Of a stretch of DNA of 64,000 nt, positions 1 through 11,000 are shown one piece after another. The DNA lies in the NCBI GenBank assembly GCA_030248215.1, contig JASANG010000229.1, positions 45,045 through 109,044 on the forward strand, read 5' to 3'. The stretch is from Enoplolaimus lenunculus. Its lineage: Eukaryota > Nematoda > Enoplea > Enoplida > Thoracostomopsidae. Each line of letters begins with the position of its first letter. Position 1 is the stretch's first letter. The translations under genes and the position numbers were made by a program. The notes beneath the pieces are model-generated. The model did not search any database. It was not told the DNA's origin and saw only the letters and a program-made list of their open reading frames with translations.

Positions 1-2044
1 GGAAATGGACACCAATTTTTTATCGAAAGGGATATCCAGTAGTGCTGTGCATCGGCCAGGAACCAGGAATGGCGGTCTTGGTATCGGCAAGCCTTGGGCT
101 TTGGCTGGTCTCGACAGTATCGATCTCGGTCTCGCTTTTTTCAGTCTTAACCGAAACCAGAAACGTGAAAAAGCGATGAACAATCACAAAAATTTTCCTT
201 AGATTACAGCTTTGGCCCGGAAGTACTTGCGCATTTCGCCTACCAACACAGAAACCTAATGATTGTGGAGCACCCCTACCTGGTTATGCAGTGATTTAAG
301 AAACAGAATGACCTCTCCGGTTACCCAAAATTCTATTTCTAAAACGAAACGTACTTTGATTTTATTGTGACAAAGCAAAAATTGTTGCGTTTTCGCGTTT
401 AAAACATTTAAGACATCGTTTAAAAAATTATGGGTCATCCGAATATATATTGTCACGCTATCTTAAATTTTCCAGTCTATTTTGCCTGCGAGCAAAAACA
501 ACGCTATAGCTCTGAATTAAGGATTGTATCGAGGGTGTTTCGAGACACTGTTAGTATGGTCAATTTTAAGATTGAATCACTAATTGAAACTACTTTGGTT
601 GTGGTTGTATTCTAGACAGCTCGTGCGGTCAAAAGCGCTTTAGATTATCTGGGTTCCATCGCCTTTTACTAAAATATAGTGAAGTGTTTCATGTAGTATA
701 TATAAATATTTTTTGAGAATAATTAAAGGACTAATAATGTAATCGAATTAAATCATTTCAGATTTTCTCACCGATCAAGGGAATTTTGAAGTAAAAAATT
801 TACAGCTAGAATAAACATGACAACAGTTTCAGAATGGGTAGGAGTCATTGCCGCAGATATACAAGCGTAAATGTAAACAGAGCTGCAGATAATGTTGTTA
901 GGTTTAGGTAATTTTACTTTTCTGCACCCATATACAACTTTTCAGCATTCTTGGACAAATTTTCGCAATGACAATTTGAAAATTATAGGCTCAAACATAA
1001 AAAAGTAACTGAGTTACAAACCATTTCAAAATTTTGAAAAACCTCACCAAAACTGTGGAACCCTCCGGCCAAAATTCGATTTAAGCTCGTGCTCAAGTTT
1101 CTGGTCAAAAGAAAGGCATATCTTGGGGTTGCGCTCTGAAACTTGACCTCATACATGGTGGCTTTTATACTTCAAAGTTTTACAATCTATAAAATCATTT
1201 GAAATATATGTGCGAAATTTCTGAACATTGTTTTTATATAGTTATCAATCGAAAACAAAACTTTATAGCAATAAATTTTCGCCATAAAGTAAGATGGGCA
1301 GTGTATTGTCTTTTTTCAACGAGCCAGCAAGTGTTGACACTTTATGGTCAATTATCGTTACATTCAAAATTTGAATTTATTTTACAGCGTTCACTTATAA
1401 CGCGTTTAAGTCAGTCATAAAAATGCCGCGTGTGCTACTATAGACTTATTGAAAAATAAACCAGCTGAAGGGTACATTTAACATTGTGAAAGAAGAAAGG
1501 TCTGTTTCGAATCGCTTTCCACAGAACGATGCTGAAATTTTAATATTTCATGAACAGTGTTGCAAAATTATAAAAGCCAATGTGGTCAAAAGCAAAGTGC
1601 GGATGTATTTGCAGTGATTTTAATAGTCCTAAATGTTGTACATTATGGTCATACGCACCGGCTGGTGGGCACCGCAGACAGTTGCGCAGTATTACCAGCT
1701 GAATGATTTTACCTTTTGAATTTTCATGGCGAGTTACATTGCATCATACCCTTGACATTGTATAACATTTATATTTTATTGCGCTAAAATCGAAAAAAGC
1801 ATATAAAAACCATTTATTAATAGTAATCACACCAGCAAGAGGGTGATATCAACTTCGAGAAAGCCTTGACGTAAACAGACCGTAGGTATAAATTCGTTAA
1901 ACTGATTTTATTACACAATAAAACTGTGACAGTAAAGTGTCGGCGTTCTAAAGGACTATATACAAAAATAGATAATAAGTTAATTTCAATTATTCATAAC
2001 TAAAACAAGCACTGTGAGAATCATTGTAATCATCGCTTTTACGG
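1..2044. other. Intergenic, no gene seen
   Basis: AT-rich sequence with frequent stop codons in all frames. No exon with credible coding composition, no RNA gene and no clear repeat were found. Confidence 0.5.
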
Positions 2045-2052
2045 GTTGCATG

Positions 2053-2369
2053 CAGGGTGTAAACGGGCAGTAAAATAATGGAAACGGAGACAAAAACGGA
2101 GAACGGATATTGAAGTATAAAAAGTTTCAGATACTTTATTTTTCTGTGAACACAGTATAACAGTGAGCAAATATTCACCGGGCTTTGTAAAATTTTAAAC
2201 AAAAAATAGTTGAATGGAGTTTGTAATTGTTATTTCAATTCGAATAATTGCGGCATACCTGTAATGAAAAATTGCCAAATAGATACGTGATTTTATTTCA
2301 AATTATGAAGGTAAAAATATAACAATATCCGTTTTTATATAACGGAAACGGATATCCAGTTACACCCTG
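2053..2369. mobile_element. hAT-type MITE (CAGGGTGTAAAC family) with perfect 8-bp TSD
   Basis: The element begins CAGGGTGTAAAC and ends GTTACACCCTG, a terminal inverted repeat starting CAGGG as in hAT transposons. It is flanked by identical GTTGCATG at 2045-2052 and 2370-2377. There is no coding capacity, so it is a non-autonomous MITE. The interior carries GGAAACGG motifs and a stretch shared with copies near 15470-16790 (reverse orientation), 19607 and 54449. Confidence 0.88.
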
Positions 2370-2377
2370 GTTGCATG

Positions 2378-4120
2378 CTAAACAGTTTTTGCGTTTTGCA
2401 GACGTATAAATATTAATAATATACAAGCATTTTGGTCGTATACCAAACGTTCAGTTTCAAAGATGTAGCCGTAGCCCTGCATTGTTTATTAAAACGAAAA
2501 GCAATAAATCAAGTTCAGCTTTTCGGAAGACTTTCATAATGGCGAAACCGTATGATTTCATTAGCGGGTGGAGAAGATCCAAGTTTAACCAGGCCCACCC
2601 TCAACTTAACTACAAAATCACTCAATATCCTGTACGAGCACTACGAAAGTTTTGCCTATAAATTGTTCTGAACCGTATAACAGTTGCACCATTGGTCGTT
2701 TCAACATCACATAAAGAAAATATCACGAACGAAGCGAGCGACAGGCTAACCACTGGGTTTGCATAAATTCCATTGTGACAGTTTAGCATTTAGTGAATTG
2801 ATTTGATGGAATACGTAAAACTATATACCTGGGCAATCAGCCGACACAGAAACGGTAGAACAAAGAGAGACAGTTCACAAGCGCTTTTTGTGATACTTTT
2901 GCAGGATGAAATAGAATTAAGTCAGATGTACATAATGGGTCGTCTGTAGTGTTTTTCAGTTTATGTCTAAGAGTTGAAAATGGTTCGAATTTTTACTTTA
3001 AATTCCCATCTGCCGAGAAATGCATTCTTTAATCATTTCGCCCTTAAAGTCACGTTTGTTTCCGTGATTGAATTGCTTAATGGAAATCGAAAAATGGCAC
3101 ATTTTTTGGCTCATGTAAAGATCAAGGGCGGAACGTTTTTCTGCGGAATTGCAATAGAAGTAAGCTTTAGATTTAGATCAAATATGTTTAGGCTTTTAGG
3201 CTTAGTCTATTATGAAAAACGTTAATAGTACTGTTACGGCCCTGCTCTAATGCATTAGTCCACTTTTGTATAAAAAATCTTTAGTCGAACGAAATATTTA
3301 TCGTTTTGAAAGCGGAACGGCATAACTTTAAAACATCCTATAATCCATGTAAAATTGAAAACCATATAGTTGTTGCACATTATACTAAAGGCTTACCAAA
3401 GCCCTACCTATGCGCACCGAATAGATGAAAAAACTGTATACTCAAAATTAGTATACGATTAAATTGCCAGTATAAAATCAACTTTCAATACCTAATCGTG
3501 AGCGTTCACTGTCAATAGCGGTTTTGGCTCGATTCAGCGTGTGATAATTTTGATTTTTTGGTTCAACCAATTTGCTTCGAAATAAAACGTCTAGTTTTAG
3601 CAGGCGGTTTATGGCGTTTGAGCTTTTATATTCGTTGCTATATGCTACGCAGCCACGTAACGATTGATAAAATGGGAATCACGGTATATCTATGGGGCAT
3701 CAGAAATTCGTATAACAGAAATATTTTAATGTTGTGGAAAAAATTTTCTTTTCGGTTTAGATGGGCGAAGATAATCATAGGGTAGGGAGGTGAGCCCAAG
3801 CCCACCCCCGTCCAGTAGTTGCCACCCTAATGATGGCGTCTGAAAGTGTCCAGGTTTCAATTATATGCGGTCTGAAAGGTTTCAGGAAACATGATTTGCT
3901 GCCAAAATGCCCACTTTACAGGTTTACGTAAAGCTGGGTTTCGTTCGCTAAAAGTGTATTTTAAAAGTGAGTAAAAAACCAAAAACGAACAAGGTTCGAA
4001 AACAAATATCCAGTTTCAAGTTATTGCAATTAATGTAGCGTAAAGCGCACGAGCAGGAAGCAACCAAAGGTGAATTGAAATTAGGTGGTTTATAATGTTC
4101 CATTTGCTTATTTCAGCACA
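2378..4120. other. Intergenic with a decayed MITE
   Basis: No gene seen. A diverged GGCTCATGTAAAG...TTACGGCCCTG element of the TTAGGC-MITE group lies at about 3108-3261. The short open frames at 2974-3225 and 3558-3785 lack family resemblance and splice context. Confidence 0.45.
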
Positions 4121-4128
4121 TATATTTT

Positions 4129-4314
4129 AGCCCATGTTACTTTAAGGGACGTCCAGGTTTCTATTTCGTCCCATGTTACTTTAAGGGGCGTCCAGGTTTC
4201 TGGTGGGTCTATAAAAGAGTAGGTTTAGATTCTAGATTACATTTTTTGCTTAGGCTTAGTCTTAGGAATACGCTTAATCTACTGTTACGCCCGTTAAAGT
4301 AAATAACATTGGCC
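4129..4314. mobile_element. TTAGGC-MITE, perfect 8-bp TSD
   Basis: A 186-bp element with inverted termini (left GCCCATGTTACTTTAAGG, right CGTTAAAGTAAATAACATTGGCC in shortened form). Identical TATATTTT flanks at 4121-4128 and 4315-4322 form the 8-bp duplication expected of hAT elements. The left end is duplicated in tandem: the terminus restarts about 39 bp in. The right half holds degenerate TTAGGC units. Confidence 0.85.
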
Positions 4315-4373
4315 TATATTTTTTGTAAAGTGTAGTCAAAAATATTGGCTTTATGCTCTCGGCTTCTTATATC

Positions 4374-4958
4374 CGGTCAACAGACAAAACTCTAATGTCA
4401 TATGACATTTGCTTACAAGCCACCGCTCTCAAATAATCAATGTGTACAAGGGTCGGTATGTCATGTGATACTGTGGGACATTTATACGAATATCATATGA
4501 TATTCCAAAATTTCAACGAATATCATATGATATTCAGCGGGACTGTGTAATCATTGGGTTTTGATAAATGAAAGGAAAGTCAGACGGCGGAGGTACAGAT
4601 GTGCTTTAAATTCCAAATACATACCTGCAAATCGTTCCGACGCAAAATCGCTTAGAACCACAGCTTCATAATTCAAAAATTCAAATTTCACATTATAATA
4701 TCATATGATATTCAACAGGACAATTTGGGTTGGTTACCTAAAGCATGCAGACTTTTGAAAATATATCATATGATATTCGCAGACAATACCTCGAATATCA
4801 TATAACATTGAAGAAGAAAAGTTGACCTACACTTGATAATAGCAGACAAATACGAATTTTTGAATACGATATGCGGTTTACAAGCAGACAAAATGTTACC
4901 CAATATTCTATAATAGGACAACACGTGTCCCAAGCTGCTCCTGTTATAACGTTAACCC
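4374..4958. repeat. Palindrome-rich dispersed repeat, copy 1
   Basis: Closely matches 41288-41805. It contains several copies of the 16-bp palindrome AATATCATATGATATT (4489-4504, 4519-4534, 4697-4712) and related CATATG or CATGTG palindromes. The ends are roughly complementary (CGGTCAAC at the left, GTTAACCCG at the right), so it may be a non-autonomous transposon. No open frame. Confidence 0.75.
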
Positions 4959-7927
4959 GCATCATTTATTTAGCAACTATGGTAACTAGTAACCCATAGT
5001 TGCACACTTGCGAAACTGTCGTGACAAGCAAGTCTAAGCCTAAGTTTCGAAAATTGAAGGACAGCTTAAAACCAGAGCATGCTATAGCAATAGAACGACG
5101 AAATTTAATGTGATGTGATGAGGTAGTTTTTCAACAAACGTTCAGTTAGTTATGCGTGACACAAAAATTCGGTATACGTTTCGCATTATAAACACATTTG
5201 CAGTGAGTATCGCTGTTACCACCACCTTCCCTTTGGGGATGCGCTCCAAGCACCAAGTGAATGACGTGCTATACTTTACCAAGCCATATGACCCCTTCCG
5301 AATGTCATAATTCTTTCATGCCATATTTTATTCCCTGCTATGCTTACCGCTGACACATTCCACTATGCGTTATTGGAATTCTAGCTTGAAAATCTGGTAT
5401 TTTTCATTATCCGTTCCGGTATTAAACACGGTTTTTTTAATAGCAAATTCCACCTCCAGTAAAAATTATTCGTTTCCGCCGTGGAAATACAGTGCAATTT
5501 CGCTATTTCTATTTTGCATAAATAACCAAAGTTAAATAATTTGTTTATTTATAAATTCTCTGTATCATAGAACAACACATGTCCAAACAATGTTTTATCT
5601 TACTAATTTGGTTGATTTGTATATCTATGTATAGAAAATAAAAAGCGCTGCAACGCTGCCCAAAATACGTATGTGTGGCGTTCCAGCTTTAAAATATAGA
5701 TTAGTTACCCAAGCTTGAACTAAAAATTAAAAGGTATAAATGCATCAAACGATACAACTTTGAACAACTGAAGAACATCACTGCCGAAATCGCCGCTTCC
5801 CAGGGCAAAAATGGTACGGAAATCATGGCCGATGGTCTATTTTCTGCCGGAGTTAGAGCTGAAAGCATGCCTCAAGTTGTACACTTTAAACTAGTGGCCA
5901 ACATTTTTATACTCCAAAACGGCCTTTGCATTTCGCTTCTCGGTCGTTTCGCTCTTGCGTTTCTCATCCTTCATAGGGTTTTAAAAAAACCCCGCTAGCA
6001 CATAAATGTCAAGACTTATCGTTGGTTACGCTTGCTCACAAGCTCTTTTACCTGACGTTGTACTTTCTCCAAAATTGCCGAGTTTCATATGGAAGTTTCC
6101 ACTCTTATAAAATATGTGTCTTTTAGCTGTGTAGGCACGTTTGAAAACAAAACATTAAATGTTTCATGCTTCCTTTGAAGATTAAAATTTTAGGCCGGTT
6201 TCACCTTTCGGTTCAGCAGTTAGTGCCGTAGATACCGCTCACTAGCCTTCGTTAGAGGGGTGTGGGCATGTGGGTGCTGCGGCAACGTTTATCCATCATG
6301 CAATTTTCTGATTCTTCATTTTCGACCTTTCTTTCGCTATTAGGTTACCCTCGCGAATATACTCAGGTTTTCGATACGATGCTGCGTCCCTGGTTGATTC
6401 CTTACAAGACGACCCCAATTCGTAATTGGGGAGCGCTTGGATATCGTATAAGGGTTCGTACCTACGGTTCGTCGCTCTTCTTTAATGTTGTCATTTCCGG
6501 AAGAGCGGCGTTGGGTTTGAAGTGCTCGCTGACACTGTTTGCATAATAGTGTTTTAATGCACAACCGAGTTTTCAAATTGTCCGAGATACAAACAAATCA
6601 ATGAAATGCTCAACTTTTATAAAATACCATAGTTTTCACTGTACAAAACCGGAAATCGTATCATATGTGTTATCCGGATTTCCATCGGATATCCGAAATT
6701 CTGTTGTGTAAAAATTTTTTGGAATAATTTTCGCATTGTTTCACCACTTCGGCGTATATTGCTTGTAAAATTTAGAGCTGTTTATCTTTGGTGTCTGTTT
6801 TCCAATCAATTTAGAGCTCCATTTTCCAATCATACTGCAAGAAAACTTTACATATTCAGTAGTATATTGTAAAAATCTTTTACAGGGAAAATTTTAAAGT
6901 GGGGCCTTAGCATTTTATCACAAAAACATTTTTGACAAGGGGCGTAGTTTAGACTTTTCACTAAACCGTAATAGAGTAGGCTTAGAACTGGCTTAAAATT
7001 CGTTTTAGAAATCTGTTTATTACGCTAGGAAGCTAAAATTTAGGAATATGTTTTGGTTGTTAAATCGCTAAAAGTACTAATATTGGGCCAAATCTTCAGG
7101 ACCGTTTGGATGGTTGTCCGCACTATCTATGATTTGTATATACATATACACATTATAATTCTAATATTATATATATAATATATATATGTATGTATGTATA
7201 TATGTAATTGTTGGCGAAATGTTAAGTCGGATTTTGAAAATTTTTTACACATGTGGAGCTTCTCACAACCTCTCTTTATCAATCAGTGTTAAAATTTGGA
7301 TTTTTAGAAAAATTTGATTTTTTTGGTCCCGTTTGGTTTAACTTTACATTTGTTTTCGACTGTAAGTATTTGTTAAGCGCAGAAAGTAGATTGTAAATGC
7401 TTTATCGTGGTTTGTACGCCCACGGCACTTCAAACTCCTGTATTTAACATATTATTATACCTGACTGAAGCATATAGGTATTTTTTTAATAAAAAAGTAT
7501 ACAAGTTATAAACTAAAAATATTAAATATAGCTTAATACGAGCATATTAAAGCTCGCCCAGCACTGCGTTACAAATTAGCCTGAAAGCTTTTAGGGGGAG
7601 AAATAATTATAGGAGAAATTAGCTTAACCGTTGCGGAAGTACTGGCCTGTTATACAATGGGTAAGGCAGCGAACGCTTAAAACAGTATTTGTGGCTGCTG
7701 AGGCTGCCGTCATTAAACTGGCAATCAATGATGCAAAATTTAAAAAACAGTAAATTTACAGAAATAACAAATTTTATACAGTCGTTTAAGCAGATGAAAC
7801 AGTTTGTTGATAAAAAAAATTTAAAACCAGACGCAATTTTTTAGTATTAGTCGCAAAATATTTTTTAGTTTATGGATTGCGGCATTCGAGACCCTACAAA
7901 CAATGCCTTTTGGCCACGCCTTTATGC
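4959..7927. other. Intergenic with unassigned coding-like blocks
   Basis: A block at 5761-5875 (+) translates in one frame to a GC-richer, charged peptide containing EQLKNITAEIAASQG and EIMADGLFSAGV. It lacks a start and clear splice sites, so it may be an exon or a transposon fragment. Another block at about 7693-7755 (+) reads AAEAAVIKLAINDAKFKKQ and then stops. A hairpin CCCCAATT-CGT-AATTGGGG lies at 6413-6431. Neither protein family was recognised. Confidence 0.3.
7130..7206. repeat. TA/TG microsatellite
   Basis: Simple (TA)n and (TATG)n tract. Similar tracts occur at about 19540-19605 and 20035-20070. Confidence 0.8.
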
Positions 7928-8079
7928 TCAAAGTTGATCTAAAATTTGCTTCCATTTCGGTCGACGCATTTCGTCCAGCGTTTGCTCGTGTGCGGCACTG
8001 GATTCAGCGCACAATTTTCGGTTACAAACGCGAAATTGTTCCAGTTTAGCAACGGTAATTTCGTTCAAAGCCGGAGCAG
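7928..8079 (-). CDS. Unknown gene, terminal exon
   Basis: Acceptor TTTACAG then CT|GCT. It encodes 49 residues ending WKQILDQL and a TGA stop at 7930-7928. Charged and helical, with Cys in VCNRKLCAE. Confidence 0.6.
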
Positions 8080-11000
8080 CTGTAAATGAAATAAAGGCTG
8101 TTATTCACTTTTCCCCCACATTTACGCTTAGGCTTGGGCTTACGAAAAAGTTTGCTCGTTTAAGCATAAAAAATAAACCAAAGCCTGCTCTAGAGCGTTG
8201 CTTAAGCCTAGGCTTAAGTCTAAGCCAAAAATATGGGGGTTGTGAAGAAGAGTCGAACAAAATGTGATATAGTTTGAATGTGCTGAAAATACATCAAACC
8301 ATTCGATTTATAACCAGGGACACGTGTTAAAGGAGTTGAAAAAGGTATATAATACATACCCAGAAATTCGAAGATAATGAATAGAGAAAATAATAACCAT
8401 TGTTGCAGTTCCCATAAAAGTCATACTTTGGCGACTCTGCTGGAAATTTTTTAAAATTCACAATTTGGACATAATTTTAACTGCATGTGGCTCACCACCG
8501 ACACCAGGTCCGGCAAAATGTGACATCTCGGATGGATATTTTTCACCCCCAGTCGCTCCCTGTAAAGTCACTGGTAGTTTAGGTATGACGTAAGCCAATA
8601 GCTAAACGATTATGTAACATCAATACACTGGAAAAGTACATAGACAAGTTTTTTCTTGCAAAAGAAAAAAATAAGGCTGGATAAAGAGACTGGTCGCGGG
8701 TAAAGTAATTGAACGCCGATATACCATCTAAAATATAAAATTACCGCAGGTAGAACGCGGACACGGTAAAAAAATCATTACCCACTTACATCTCTGACCA
8801 CAAAAAGGTTCAACCAAATATGATTCCGAACAAAAATAACAATGGTAACGTATTACCAATGTCCCCTAAAATTTTCGTTGTAGATTCCAGCAATAAATGC
8901 TGTACGTGCTAGTTGACATATCAATTAATCTTACTCTCTAATATTTGAAAGTCAAGCTTAATTCGAGCTAATAGCACGTTTTGGCGTTGAACCAGTGTTT
9001 CAATTGAATCATTTGCAGACACACGCAAATATTGACGCAGTAATTGTTGACAGTGATTATGTTGTTCAATGGTTTCTGACATGGGTACTTGTAGATGCTT
9101 CTAAAATGTTAACAGCTACGCAGAGAAGGTTTAATCTAAACGCATTTTAATCATAAACATATATACAGATAATTCAACATTTTGTTTAATTAAAAACTAT
9201 TTTACTTTCTCTTAAACTTTAATCAGTGTTATTTTACATTATATCAGGTTAACGTATAAGTCTTGTATACACTAGAAACTTTGGTAAAGTAAAAAATTAA
9301 CAGATTAAAACTTGGGTACCTGGTTACTGATGTTGGTTCAATTCTAATTGATAACAAATATAAAATCAAAAATAAATATAAACAGGACACGAGCACCCGT
9401 TGCATAGTTGGCCCATGCATAGAACAGGGCCGGAAAAGTAGTATAAGTATATTCACAAGCCTAAGCCTAAGCCTAAAGCCAAAGACTATTAGCAAAAAGT
9501 AATCGTAAAGCTTAAACTGCCTCTATTACAGCCTCACGGTAAAACAATCCGGCCCTGTTCTATACATGGGCCGTATAGTTTATCTCGATAAATCGTTCGT
9601 TTCGGATTCAGATATTTCCCAAGGTTGCGATATAAAACAGTGGAAAAGTAAGCGAGAGAGTAGCAAAAAGCAATTTTAGTACTAAATCATAATACAAAAT
9701 CTTGTTTTTTGATTCATATACGGCAAAATTTGGAAACTTTTACAAAAAAGCATTTTGTGTATTTTTTACAGGGTTGGTACCAGAACCCAAACTTTGAACC
9801 CGCGAGCCGAAGTAATTTGGAACAGTGCGTGACCTGTTTTTGAAATGTAGGGTTACGTTCTGCAAAAATTTCGAAGGAGAGGTTCTTGAGTTTCTAAACC
9901 GTCATCATTTGCATCTATACGGATGAAACACTTTTTAAGTCCACTGTACTAGCAAGCGAGCTCGTTGGTTATCTAGAATCTTGAACTGCAGGCGTTTCTG
10001 CTGCTACTTCACGAAATCCGTTAATTACTGGCGTGAAAAACAGGGCTATTCCTGTTGTTATCCAAATCCGTTAGACCCGCGCTTGGCATACAAGCCAGTA
10101 CTGGCGAATCTGAGCGACATTTATTGAAGGTGGCAACGTAGTAACCGGCACTCGCAGCCTTTTGCATCTGTCTGTCGTTGGAGCTCTTGTGGTTCTAAAG
10201 GAAGCTGTATATGGTTTGTTTTACGCTATGTTTTCTGCTCTAAGCCAAAATAAAATTTGCGGGTCCGGGCCCATGCGGGGCGAGCCCGGCCCGAGTGAGA
10301 TGAGCCCGAGCCGAGCTCGTGCCCTAAAAAATCGGACCGGCTTCAACCCTGGTATTTTACGTGCTGGGGTTAGATTTAGAGAAGACAAACCCGACAGTAA
10401 AATTTAGCAAAAGGTTTTAAGTATTAAAGTTGGTTATTCGCCTTTCTGAACACATGAGAACTGAAAGTTTCATATATCGCTTTCTACTATACCCACTAAC
10501 GTCAATGAAATCTTCTTTCCGCTTGTCAATGATACTTTGAAGCTGTTCGCGAGTTTCATCACTGAGCGGTGTTCTTTTCAAAGGATTTAGTTGCCGCCGT
10601 TTAAATGGTTGCTCGCTCAACCAAGAACGTACCTAAACTGTCATAAGTAAGCTTAATCTTTAAACCATTTTTGATTTAGGCTTAGGGTTGGGCGTAGGTT
10701 TAGTTATAGGCTTGTCATTTTATGTCAAGGTTAAGGCTTAAGCTTATGCTTAGGAATATGCTTATATACTAGTGTTACGAGAATGAGCTATATTTGGAGA
10801 AGAATTTTATGCATTGCATTAAAATGGTGCCAAAACACTTATCGCATTTTGAAAACAAGTGTTAAAATATATTGATGCTAAAATAGCATTTTGACAAACG
10901 CTATACAGTGATTCACGTTAGAATTTTGATACGATTCCAGCAGTTTTATGTACTGCAGTGACTTGAATAAGAAGGGGGTATCAAGAGTGGGTCGCCATTT

